From: Candidatus Aenigmatarchaeota archaeon
GTDB taxonomy: Archaea > Aenigmatarchaeota > Aenigmatarchaeia > CG10238-14
DNA length: 33,559 nucleotides
NCBI GenBank assembly: GCA_017610225.1
Contig: JAFCCM010000015.1
Coordinates: 1-33,559 of the forward strand
Reading direction: 5' to 3'
The notes under the pieces were generated by a model. It did not search any database. It was not told the origin of the DNA and was given only the letters and a program-made list of their open reading frames with translations. The position numbers and the translations under genes are program-made. Shown piece after piece: positions 24,471-31,773 of the stretch (position 1 is the first letter of the stretch; each line of letters begins with the position of its first letter).

Positions 24471-24484
24471 TTTAACGTCCTTTT

Positions 24485-25243
24485 TTAATCTACAATTATA
24501 GATGACCGAGAATACATATTTATATCTATATCACCAAGTCTCGTTTTAAAAATATTAATAGATATATTTCTTTCATCATTAAGATACATTTTAAAATTTA
24601 TTTCAGAATCATGTTCAATACTAAAAGGGATAAGAGATAAATTAGCAAATGAATTTTCAAGACTCATATTTGTAGGAATATTATGGAGAAAATCAGCATG
24701 TTGATCTCCAGCTTGTGCAGCCGCTTTTATTGATGAAATTTCTCCATTAAATAAAACTTGAATAGCTGAAGCATTTAATCCTTGCGTTATAACTTTTATT
24801 CTATCACCTATCATTTTTGAAATATCACATTCTACTAATAAATTATCATCAGATAAAGAATATATATGAGATAATTCTTCAGTAGGAATAAATTTATTAT
24901 CTAAATATTCCAAAACTGGACTTTTAATTTTTAATGAAGTATATTGATCAGAAAAAATCAAATAACCTGGATCTTGTTCTGTCCTTTCAATAATTTTTAT
25001 TTCAACTTCTTGACCAGAAAATACTTTCAACATATCCAATTTATTTTTAAGATCGGTCAAACCTAAATCTATATCTTCAATAATTGAACTAAGATTCATT
25101 TCAAAAGCTGTCGATTTATCTGTTGTTCGTTGACGAATAATTCCATTTTGAATATCTGCATCATTACATATATCTCTTAAATTTCCTAAACATTTTAAAA
25201 AATTATCATATTGATCTACATCTAAATTTACAATTCTTTCCAT
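24485..25243 (-). CDS. DNA polymerase sliding clamp (gp45/PCNA-like)
   Basis: 252 residues in two similar halves, as in T4 gp45. 'CNDADIQNGIIRQRTTDK' and 'LGLTDLKNKLDMLKVF' fit the first clamp domain and interdomain region; the second half repeats the beta-alpha-beta pattern to 'RLGDIDINMYSRSS'. The ATG at 25243 is chosen over one 19 codons upstream because AAAAGGAG lies in front of it and the upstream part overlaps the 65-aa gene. It tethers the replicative polymerase; the loader is encoded at 28368-29351. Confidence 0.8.
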   Translation of the reverse strand: MERIVNLDVDQYDNFLKCLGNLRDICNDADIQNGIIRQRTTDKSTAFEMNLSSIIEDIDLGLTDLKNKLDMLKVFSGQEVEIKIIERTEQDPGYLIFSDQYTSLKIKSPVLEYLDNKFIPTEELSHIYSLSDDNLLVECDISKMIGDRIKVITQGLNASAIQVLFNGEISSIKAAAQAGDQHADFLHNIPTNMSLENSFANLSLIPFSIEHDSEINFKMYLNDERNISINIFKTRLGDIDINMYSRSSIIVD

Positions 25244-25272
25244 TATATTTCTCCTTTTAGTTTCACAAATGT

Positions 25273-25470
25273 TTATATCACACTTTTTGGTTTTCCCCAA
25301 GTTTTAGTTTCTTTTATTTTCATAATCCAAATCTTTTTAGATTTTTTATAAAGTTCTTGTATTTCCATTTTATTTGTTTTTTCACCATATATTTTTCTTA
25401 AAGATAATAATAAGTTCACATCAAATTTTTCAATTAATTTTCTTAACCATTTAGATCTTTTTCCACTCAT
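25273..25470 (-). CDS. Small conserved basic protein, 65 aa
   Basis: It starts 'MSGKRSKWLRKLIEKF', followed by 'LLLSLRKIYGEKT' and 'ELYKKSKKIW'. This small-protein pattern recurs in large phages; the function is unknown. The high Lys content suggests nucleic-acid contact. GAGAAG precedes the ATG. Confidence 0.68.
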   Translation of the reverse strand: MSGKRSKWLRKLIEKFDVNLLLSLRKIYGEKTNKMEIQELYKKSKKIWIMKIKETKTWGKPKSVI

Positions 25471-25490
25471 TTTGCTTCTCCTTTATTAAA

Positions 25491-25868
25491 TTAATCATAT
25501 TTTTTAATGGCAACTATATAAATAAATTTATCTTCTTTAACTTCTTCAGATTTAATATAATCTATTGTTATAAAAGCTTTTTCTAAATATGTTATAATTT
25601 CCATAACTCTTTCAGCAATATTCTTTGCACCTACTTCTTGAGGTGTATTAATAGGTATTGAAAAAATCATTATTATTGAATTGTCTGATTTGTATTTATA
25701 ATTTAACATACATAAATTATTATTTTTAAATTTAAATAATCTATCTTTAGATGCAGCCTTACATAATATACTATAATAATCTATATTTTCTAATAACCCT
25801 TCAAATTTTAAATCATATTCAATTGATGATTCAAAAATTTCTTTAAGTTTTTGTATTTGTTTATTCAT
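25491..25868 (-). CDS. Hypothetical protein, 125 aa
   Basis: No family recognised. Alpha/beta with a hydrophobic strand 'NSIIMIFSIPIN' and 'KFIYIVAIKKYD' at the end, and an acidic helix between. It lies between primase and clamp genes with short gaps, so probably belongs to the replication unit. GGAG precedes the ATG. Confidence 0.62.
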   Translation of the reverse strand: MNKQIQKLKEIFESSIEYDLKFEGLLENIDYYSILCKAASKDRLFKFKNNNLCMLNYKYKSDNSIIMIFSIPINTPQEVGAKNIAERVMEIITYLEKAFITIDYIKSEEVKEDKFIYIVAIKKYD

Positions 25869-25886
25869 AATTTTTTTCTCCTTCTT

Positions 25887-26864
25887 TTAGATCATAACTT
25901 TTACAGGTGTAACTTTCATAGTATTAAAATCTTTACCACTTTTATTATAATATACAGAACACGTATTTATTATATGTTCATTCTCTTTTTTAATTTTTCT
26001 ATAATATTCTGGATAGATTCCATTATCAGATAAAATTATAATATCTAATCTATATTCTTGTTCATAAAAAACTAAACTTTGAATAAGAGATGCATATTTT
26101 GCAGAAAAAGGTGCAGCAAATAATCGTACTTTATTATTAATATTTAAAAAATCAAATAATTTTATAGAATAAATATCAAAAACACCTTCTCCTAAAATTA
26201 TTGTTTTAGAATCTTTTGCTGGCCCTGGTATTTTATAATAATCTAAAAAAGGAATTTTATTATTATCTAATTGAAGTTTAAAAAAACGAAAAGTTGAAGT
26301 TGGATCAATATTTCTAAATATAATTAAACTTGCATGTTCTGAAAGAAAACCTACAAAGTTTGTATGAAGATATTCTTTAATTTTGAATAAAGTTGGATTA
26401 ATAGAAATATTATTTATTTGAATAAATTGATTTACATCAAATATTAAACCTTTAATATATTTTAAATCAATATTTGCAAATTTTAATCTTTTTTTTGTAT
26501 ATAAAGTTTTATTTGGAAAAATATCTGTTCTTATTTCTGGTAGTTTAATTTCTTTTTTTTGTTTTGAATTATCTATTATTATGGTTGATTTTTTAATTCT
26601 TTTTTTATCAATAAAAGAATCAGAGATATCAGATCCTTTAATTTTTAAAATTAATTTTCTTATATGACCTTTAGCATTACATCCAGCACGAAAGCAATTG
26701 AAAATTGGTATGTTTAAGCTGGCCCAAAGGTGATCTTTAGAAGTTTTTTTTCCAAGATCACACCAAGGACATTTACAAATAATATTATTATTATTTATTT
26801 TTATTTTACTTCCAAGATTTTCTTCTAGAAAATCTTTAAATGAATCTTGATATATTCCTATCAT
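25887..26864 (-). CDS. DnaG-type DNA primase
   Basis: N-terminal zinc site with C30, C32, C35 ('CKCPWC') and C57, C62 ('CFRAGC') fits the CHC2-like primase finger. A TOPRIM domain follows: 'ILGEGVFDIYSIKLF' (catalytic Glu, ~217) and 'DIIILSDNGI' (Asp, ~275). 325 residues without a helicase domain resembles T4 gp61. It makes RNA primers for the lagging strand. The ATG is part of the TGATAG/ATGATA junction with the inserted HNH gene; a duplicate of its first ~13 codons lies upstream of that gene (27950-27989). Confidence 0.86.
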   Translation of the reverse strand: MIGIYQDSFKDFLEENLGSKIKINNNNIICKCPWCDLGKKTSKDHLWASLNIPIFNCFRAGCNAKGHIRKLILKIKGSDISDSFIDKKRIKKSTIIIDNSKQKKEIKLPEIRTDIFPNKTLYTKKRLKFANIDLKYIKGLIFDVNQFIQINNISINPTLFKIKEYLHTNFVGFLSEHASLIIFRNIDPTSTFRFFKLQLDNNKIPFLDYYKIPGPAKDSKTIILGEGVFDIYSIKLFDFLNINNKVRLFAAPFSAKYASLIQSLVFYEQEYRLDIIILSDNGIYPEYYRKIKKENEHIINTCSVYYNKSGKDFNTMKVTPVKVMI

Positions 26865-27931
26865 TTTCTATATTTTCTTTCACAAATTAATTTGGTTAAA
26901 TTTCCATTTGAACAATCAGATCCTTTTGGGTGTCCAATTAGTAAATGACAATTATTTCCTTTTCCAAAAGAACATAAAACCCACCCATTAATTGGATCTA
27001 AAACTTGTTCTGGATGAGTTTTTTGAGGTTTTTCATGATGAACACATAGTTCATCTTTATTTGTATTTCCACAATATTCACATTGTAATTCTCCATATTC
27101 TTCTTTGACTCTTTTAATAACTTCATCTCTCCAAATTCCATAACCCGGAATAGAGCTTTCATTTTCTTCAATATGTCCAGAATTAATTAAATCTTGTTTC
27201 ATTATTTGTTCAGTAGTTTTTCCATAAATTGAGCATGTTTTTTTGCAATGATTTGAACAATAAAAATGGCTATTACCAATTTCATCTCTAAGACACAATG
27301 CCCTATCACTAATTTGAATTTTTTCTAAAGTGAACCATCCTCCCATTTCTTTTGAATTTGGACAATTGTGGTTTTTACAATGCCCTTGAATTTCTCCTGT
27401 AATTGAGTCTTCTTTTAATTCTTCAACTAAAAATAAAAGTGGATATTTTTTTTGATAATCTTTAAGATTATAAGTATTACTCTCAATATTTCTTTTTCTT
27501 TCTGATGGACATTTAGAACTATGATCTTCACAACACCAATCTCCATTTTGAAAATGATAAAAAGCTTTCTTTTCACAAAATTTGCAAACATGACCAGAAT
27601 TTTCAATATAAACTGGTTTCAAAATAGTTGTTCCTATATGTTTCATTTTTAAATTTGTTCTATTTGTTGGACATTTATTGATATGATTTTCACAACACCA
27701 ATTTCCAGTTTGAAATTGGTAATGAGCTTCTTGCCCACACCATTTACAAATATGCCCTGAGTTTTCAATATAATATGGTTTTTTTATAATTCTTTTTAAA
27801 ATCTTTTTTCTTTCTATCGGGCATCTATTAACATAAAGTTCACAACACCATTTTCCATTTTTAAATTGATAATGTGCTTTTAATCCACAACCATAATCAC
27901 AAACATGGCCAGAATTTTCAATATATTTCAT
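26861..27931 (-). CDS. HNH homing endonuclease with three Cys-rich fingers
   Basis: Three fingers of the family pattern ('CDYGCGLKAHYQF', 'CKWCGQEAHYQF', 'CKFCEKKAFYHF', each ending 'CCE/CCEL...CP') occupy residues ~10-145. A Cys-rich middle domain follows ('CKNHNCPNSKEMGGWF', 'CSNHCKKTCSIYGK') and then the HNH ('CEYCGNTNKDELCVHHEKP', 'DPINGWVLCSFGKGNNCH', 'HPKGSDCSNGNLTKLICERKYRK'). Two ATG codons are adjacent (27934, 27931); the second has slightly better spacing to GGGAGA. The stop TGA overlaps the primase start (ATGA). It sits between two copies of the primase 5' end, consistent with homing into that gene. Confidence 0.9.
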   Translation of the reverse strand: MKYIENSGHVCDYGCGLKAHYQFKNGKWCCELYVNRCPIERKKILKRIIKKPYYIENSGHICKWCGQEAHYQFQTGNWCCENHINKCPTNRTNLKMKHIGTTILKPVYIENSGHVCKFCEKKAFYHFQNGDWCCEDHSSKCPSERKRNIESNTYNLKDYQKKYPLLFLVEELKEDSITGEIQGHCKNHNCPNSKEMGGWFTLEKIQISDRALCLRDEIGNSHFYCSNHCKKTCSIYGKTTEQIMKQDLINSGHIEENESSIPGYGIWRDEVIKRVKEEYGELQCEYCGNTNKDELCVHHEKPQKTHPEQVLDPINGWVLCSFGKGNNCHLLIGHPKGSDCSNGNLTKLICERKYRK

Positions 27932-27989
27932 CATTCTCCCTTAATTTTTCAAGATTTTCTTTAAATGAATCTTGATATATTCCTATCAT
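27918..27989 (-). other. Leader mini-ORF from duplicated primase 5' end
   Basis: A 23-codon ORF begins with the primase start (first 10 codons identical: M-I-G-I-Y-Q-D-S-F-K), then reads 'ENLEKLRENDEIY' and stops 14-16 nt inside the HNH gene. Compared with the primase, 12 nt are missing after codon 10. It overlaps the HNH start and could couple its translation, but may simply be the scar of the insertion. Confidence 0.6.
27950..27989 (-). repeat. Duplicate of primase gene start upstream of the HNH insertion
   Basis: The minus strand from 27989 is identical for 31 bases to the primase start at 26864, then, after a 12-base gap, continues with AAAATCTTG in both. The two direct copies flank the HNH gene. 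Confidence 0.88.
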
Positions 27990-28021
27990 TTAAACATTCC
28001 TTATTTTTTTAATCCAATCTG

Positions 28022-28074
28022 TCAATCATCTCGACCACAAGGGTACGAGGTTTTCTCGCGTCAATCTTATAAAT
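28022..28074 (+). repeat. Dispersed ~55-bp repeat, complete but diverged copy
   Basis: The plus strand reads CCACAAGGGTACGAGG (28035-28050), then TTTTCTCGCGTCAATCTTATAAA. The first 16 bases match the putative omega-RNA guide at 15 positions (one C to T). The left flank (28022-28034) is weaker but alignable with 4985-5001. It overlaps the 3' end of the decayed zinc-finger gene on the opposite strand. Confidence 0.74.
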
Positions 28075-28371
28075 CCAGTTCCTTCACACATAATTCACAT
28101 ATTTTTCCATTTTCTAATTTTCCAAAATCATAACCATCTTGTACATAAAAAATTCACATCATCTTTTATTTTAATTCTTATTGATCCTTTCCCTTCACAA
28201 TCTTTACAATATTCTCCACCCCCAACTATAACCCCCTGTTTTTAATTTATATACTCCCAACTAAACCAGTACCATTACATATTTCACATTCAATCACCTG
28301 TAGTTTCCCGTTTAATTCTCTTTCTTTTTTTTAATATTTTTTCGATAATTTTTAGAATTGTTTAAATTCAT
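28035..28371 (-). pseudogene. Decayed DnaJ-type zinc-finger protein gene
   Basis: In three frames the minus strand shows pieces of one protein: an ATG overlapping the clamp-loader stop and a Lys-rich start, then 'VIECEICNGTG', 'GGGEYCKDCEGKG' and 'ENGKICELC' leading to 'GTGFIRLTRENL' if one base is restored. CxxCxGxG motifs are the hallmark of DnaJ-type zinc fingers. At least three frameshifts (near an A8 run and two G5 runs) break it. Homopolymer sequencing errors are possible, but neighbouring genes are intact, so decay is preferred. Confidence 0.66.
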
Positions 28372-29351
28372 TTTTCAATCATCTTTTTGTAAGCCTGCAA
28401 TGTTTTAACAATTTCAAAAATCATACCCATAAAATGCATTTGAGGAATTAAACAATTTTGATGAGAATTTGAATATTTATTTATTATTAATTTTGCAGGA
28501 ACAGGAATCTTTTTCATAAAAAATAAATCATAATATAATTTTCTATATTCTAATTCATGAGAATTAAGAATTTCAATAATTGAATTAACAAGTCTTCCAA
28601 TTTTATGATTTTCATTAATTTGAATGCTTGATATTATTTCAATGATATTTCCAGTAACTATTTTTTCATTTGTAGTAACTATTTTTTTATCAACTTTTAA
28701 TTTACCACTTAAACTACATCTCTGTAAAACGTTTACTATTTTTCTAACATCTGGATATAAATTATTAATTATAAATTGTATATCCTTTTTCTCATATTGA
28801 ATATTTTCTTTATTAAGTATATCTTCAGAATATTTTAAAATAAATTCATGTGAAATTTGTTTAAATTTATATAATGTAAATCTTGATTGTATTGGATCAG
28901 GAATTTTTGATATATAATTACAAGTTGTAATAAATCTTCCATAATTTATCTGGTATTTTTCTATAATACCGCGCAAAGCTTTAAACGCAGCATCAGTAAA
29001 TTGATCAAATTCTTCAATAAAAACAATCTTATAAAGATCTCCACCAGCAGGGGGAGTTTTTAAGAAAGGTTCTATAACTTCACTTGTGAAATTGATATTT
29101 CTTGTTTCTTTAGCTGATCCATTAATTTCTAAAACATTATCTCTTATATTAAAAATTACTCCCTTTGGAGAACATATAATTCTAGCAACAGTACTTTTTC
29201 CCCCACCAGCAGGACCAAAAAATAGAAGATTTCCTATTTCTTTTCTTTCAATACCTTTTTGAAGTTCAAATCTATAATCATCAGGAAGAACAACATCATC
29301 AAGTTCTAACGGACGATATTTCTCAACCCATAAAGAATTTAACAAATTCAT
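28368..29351 (-). CDS. Clamp loader ATPase (gp44-like)
   Basis: AAA+ ATPase beginning 'LWVEKYRPLELDDVVLP', the universal RFC/gp44 start. Walker A 'GPAGGGKST' is at 46-54; Walker B is 'IVFIEEFDQF' (~112-121), with Glu where Asp is usual; sensor 1 'FITTCNY' and 'IPDPIQSRF' (the SRC motif as SRF) follow. It opens the clamp encoded at 24485. The ATG at 29351 is chosen because AAAGGAGA precedes it; an upstream ATG at 29420 lies inside the preceding gene. 327 residues fits the family. Confidence 0.9.
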   Translation of the reverse strand: MNLLNSLWVEKYRPLELDDVVLPDDYRFELQKGIERKEIGNLLFFGPAGGGKSTVARIICSPKGVIFNIRDNVLEINGSAKETRNINFTSEVIEPFLKTPPAGGDLYKIVFIEEFDQFTDAAFKALRGIIEKYQINYGRFITTCNYISKIPDPIQSRFTLYKFKQISHEFILKYSEDILNKENIQYEKKDIQFIINNLYPDVRKIVNVLQRCSLSGKLKVDKKIVTTNEKIVTGNIIEIISSIQINENHKIGRLVNSIIEILNSHELEYRKLYYDLFFMKKIPVPAKLIINKYSNSHQNCLIPQMHFMGMIFEIVKTLQAYKKMIEK

Positions 29352-29370
29352 ACTTTCTCCTTTACATTTT

Positions 29371-29772
29371 TTAGCATCTACAACAAGGTCGATTTGATAA
29401 TAATATATTAACTTCTTCATATTCTTTTAAAATTTTATTAACCATTTTTTGTTCACTTATTTGTTTTAATTTTGCTAAAGCGGCATCCCCATATATCATT
29501 TCTTTTTTTTCATCAAAACAATAAGGTTCCATAATTTGAATTTTTTTAACTCCAGGTGTTTTTTGATATATTAAAGTATAATTACTTGCTATATCTGGTC
29601 TCATTGAAGCGTAAAATGTGATTTCTAATATTTTTGATTTTTTGATGTAATTTAAAATTATATCATCTAACAAAAATATATGTTTCTCTTCTTTTTCATT
29701 AAGAGGAAACTCATCAAAAATTTCATTATGTTGACTTATGTATTTAATAATTTTAGATATTACATTTGACAT
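29371..29772 (-). CDS. Hypothetical protein, 133 aa, ending CCRC
   Basis: No family recognised. It is acidic and helical with 'PGVKKIQIMEPYCFDEKKEM' in mid-protein and an unusual terminal 'NRPCCRC' triple-Cys tail that may bind metal. It lies 19 bp before the clamp loader. In T4 the second clamp-loader subunit gp62 is adjacent to gp44, but no gp62 motif is visible, so that role is only conceivable. Confidence 0.64.
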   Translation of the reverse strand: MSNVISKIIKYISQHNEIFDEFPLNEKEEKHIFLLDDIILNYIKKSKILEITFYASMRPDIASNYTLIYQKTPGVKKIQIMEPYCFDEKKEMIYGDAALAKLKQISEQKMVNKILKEYEEVNILLSNRPCCRC

Positions 29773-29789
29773 AAACTTTTTCCTTTATT

Positions 29790-29804
29790 TTTAAATTTTT
29801 GTTC
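29790..29804 (-). promoter_or_regulatory. GAACAAAAATTTAAA leader motif
   Basis: The minus strand reads GAACAAAAATTTAAA, then AATAAAGGA, 18 nt before the ATG at 29772; TTTTATATTTTATATA lies just upstream and could serve as a -10-like box. Same motif as at 30213, 31654, 31728 and 13856. Confidence 0.4.
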
Positions 29805-29828
29805 TATATAAAATATAAAATATCTATA

Positions 29829-30194
29829 TTAATTTATTTGATTTTGTTCAGATTGGTCTTGTTTATCCCATATAATCTTTTGTATATCTTCAATCGTAAT
29901 ACCATATATTCCATCTAACTCTTCAGCTATTTTTCTAGTTAACATATCAATAGTCCATCTTTCATCAATAAATTGAGGTTTGCCTTCAGAATAATAAAAC
30001 ATTGTTAAAATAATTCCAAATTCTCCATTATCTTTAAAACTAGTTTGTTTTATATTTTTTATTTGAATTGGATGACTATTTAAAAATAACTGAACTTCTT
30101 TTTCAACATTTTCAGATTTTCCAGTGAATATTTTTATACATAATTTGTTATATGTTGCTTTATCATAATCTACACCACAAATAAAATTTTGCAT
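29829..30194 (-). CDS. Hypothetical protein, 121 aa (possibly longer)
   Basis: No family recognised. Alpha/beta with 'CGVDYDKATYNKLCIKIFTG' at the start and 'GIILTMFYYSEGKPQFIDERW' in the middle. The ATG is preceded by AAAGGAG. Upstream, the same frame stays open for all 49 codons back to the helicase stop codon (30195-30341), so an N-terminal extension or a separate in-frame mini-gene with a rare start codon cannot be excluded. Confidence 0.62.
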   Translation of the reverse strand: MQNFICGVDYDKATYNKLCIKIFTGKSENVEKEVQLFLNSHPIQIKNIKQTSFKDNGEFGIILTMFYYSEGKPQFIDERWTIDMLTRKIAEELDGIYGITIEDIQKIIWDKQDQSEQNQIN

Positions 30195-30212
30195 ATTCTC
30201 TTCTCCTTTATT

Positions 30213-30227
30213 TTTAAATTTTTGTTT
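30213..30227 (-). promoter_or_regulatory. AACAAAAATTTAAA leader motif
   Basis: The minus strand reads AAACAAAAATTTAAA, then AATAAAGGAG, 19 nt before the ATG at 30194. The block from AACAAAAATTTAAAAATAAAGGA is identical to that before the next gene (29772), so a leader cassette is duplicated here. Confidence 0.4.
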
Positions 30228-30341
30228 TAACCAACTTCTATAAGAGCATCCAAAATCTTCAATTATTAATGAAGCATCATTATTTGATAATCTTTTGTTA
30301 TTTTTAATTGAAGTTTCTAAAATCTCCTCTTTTGATCTTTT

Positions 30342-31562
30342 TTAGTAAAAATTTGATATAATAAATAATCTTTCTTTAGCTCTTGTGATAGCTGTGTAGA
30401 GCCACCGAGCATAATATTGGTCATCCCAATAACTTGAGCGCTGTTCAAATAATACGACTTTTTGCCACTCGCTACCCTGACTTTTATGGACACTAATTGT
30501 ATAACCAAAATCAAAATAATCAACACTATTAAAACTACTTTCTTTAATATCTTTTTTAAATTTGTATGATTTTTTTTCTTCATATATTTGATTATAAGTT
30601 TCTTTATTAAAACAGTTATTATGAACTAAACATTCATAAGGTTCACTCATTGTATCAACTTCAAGTGTCATTCTATATAAATTTGGTCTATATGGCATAT
30701 ACCATAAAACAGAAGTAATTTGACCATTCATAATTTTAGTCTCATGATTATTTTTTAAACAAATTATTCTTTCTCCTGGATATGGTTTATTTTTTATAAA
30801 ATGTAATTTCTGTCTAATCATATTATTAAGAGTAACTCGAGTTTTATTAAATCCACATAAAACAATAACATTTTCATCAAATGAAATTTTCTTCCAAAGT
30901 TTTTGACATTCAGAATATTTCCAATCTAATTTAAAAACATTAGAAGAAAAAATCTTATTATTAGGAATAAATCCGTTTTTACGAACGAAGGATGATAAAG
31001 AAATAATTGGAGAATTTTTAGCTTGCCTGTGAATTTTATTAAGTTTAAAATGAAGATTTTTCATTAGACTGAATGAATCTCCAATTGGTGGAAGTTGACC
31101 ATGATCTCCAATAACTATAATTGGTATCTTATAACTTTTTAAATCATCCCATATTTTTTTTGAAACCATTGAAGCTTCATCTATAATAATTAAATTATAT
31201 TTATTAAGATTTTCAATTTTAACCCATTTATAAATTATTTTTTTTCTTAATATTGAATCATATTTAAATTCTGGTCTATATATTAAAGAATGAATAGTTC
31301 CAATAAAATCTCCTTTATTTTTATAAAAAGCATTACTTTCTAATAATCTTTTTTTTAATACGGATGATGCTTTTCCAGTATATGTTACAAACGCAATATT
31401 TCTTACATTATTTTTTCTTAGTTTATGACTAAGTTCTCCAATTAAAAAAGTTTTGCCAGTTCCTGCATATCCTCCAATTGCAATATAAGAAGGATTTACA
31501 TATCCTGAATTTTTCCAATCAATTATATAATCAATTATTTTTTGTTGTTCTTCTGTAATCAT
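30342..31562 (-). CDS. dda: Dda/RecD2-like SF1 DNA helicase
   Basis: All helicase motifs are visible: Q/N-term 'EEQQKIIDYI', I 'GGYAGTGKT' (30-38), Ia 'VTYTGKAS', II 'IIIDEASM', III 'VIGDHGQLPPIG', IV-like 'RLTEIHRQ'-equivalent 'LNKIHRQA', V 'GYTISVHKSQGSEW' and VI 'WLYTAITRAKERL'. At 406 residues it matches T4 Dda in size, a 5'-3' helicase used at origins and in recombination. AAAGGA precedes the ATG. Confidence 0.92.
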   Translation of the reverse strand: MITEEQQKIIDYIIDWKNSGYVNPSYIAIGGYAGTGKTFLIGELSHKLRKNNVRNIAFVTYTGKASSVLKKRLLESNAFYKNKGDFIGTIHSLIYRPEFKYDSILRKKIIYKWVKIENLNKYNLIIIDEASMVSKKIWDDLKSYKIPIIVIGDHGQLPPIGDSFSLMKNLHFKLNKIHRQAKNSPIISLSSFVRKNGFIPNNKIFSSNVFKLDWKYSECQKLWKKISFDENVIVLCGFNKTRVTLNNMIRQKLHFIKNKPYPGERIICLKNNHETKIMNGQITSVLWYMPYRPNLYRMTLEVDTMSEPYECLVHNNCFNKETYNQIYEEKKSYKFKKDIKESSFNSVDYFDFGYTISVHKSQGSEWQKVVLFEQRSSYWDDQYYARWLYTAITRAKERLFIISNFY

Positions 31563-31613
31563 AATATATTCCTTTTTTTATCAGTATTCCATATTCCATA
31601 TACTAAAACCTTC

Positions 31614-31643
31614 TAGTTTTCTCGCGTCAATCTTATAAAATTT
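31614..31643 (+). repeat. Dispersed repeat, right half only
   Basis: The plus strand GTTTTCTCGCGTCAATCTTATAAAATTT matches 28050-28073 and the minus strand of 4940-4970, but the guide-matching left half is missing and replaced by unrelated bases (...ACCTTCTA). It lies in the divergent gap between the helicase and the plus-strand gene. A 21-codon ORF (31646 to 31581, minus) also runs through it; I give that no weight. Confidence 0.72.
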
Positions 31644-31653
31644 CATTAATCTA

Positions 31654-31668
31654 TTTAAATTTTTGTTC
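31654..31668 (-). promoter_or_regulatory. GAACAAAAATTTAAA motif upstream of helicase
   Basis: The minus strand reads GAACAAAAATTTAAA, about 92 nt before the helicase ATG, in the divergent intergenic region. It faces the oppositely oriented copy at 31728. Confidence 0.35.
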
Positions 31669-31727
31669 CAATAATTTAAAAATTTATCTCTTCTATTAAA
31701 GAAAATAGATTCTTTTAATTTTAAAAA

Positions 31728-31742
31728 GAACAAAAATTAAAA
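31728..31742 (+). promoter_or_regulatory. GAACAAAAATTAAAA motif upstream of the plus-strand gene
   Basis: The plus strand reads GAACAAAAATTAAAA, then TATAATTTATAAAAT (good -10-like sequence) and AAAAGGAG, 32 nt before the ATG at 31774. This is the only plus-strand occurrence in front of a gene, and it agrees with the direction of that gene. Confidence 0.45.
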
Positions 31743-31773
31743 CTTATAATTTATAAAATAAAAGGAGAAAATA

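Noticed and set aside
24485..25300. Longer start for the sliding clamp at 25300
   Set aside because: The extra 19 codons overlap the 65-aa gene and lack a ribosome site; the ATG at 25243 follows AAAAGGAG.
28368..29420. Longer start for the clamp loader at 29420
   Set aside because: It overlaps the preceding gene; the ATG at 29351 has a clear AAAGGAGA and gives the normal family N-terminus.
30317..30583. 88-codon minus ORF with a hydrophobic start
   Set aside because: It is out of frame inside the helicase gene, whose C-terminal motifs V and VI occupy the same bases.
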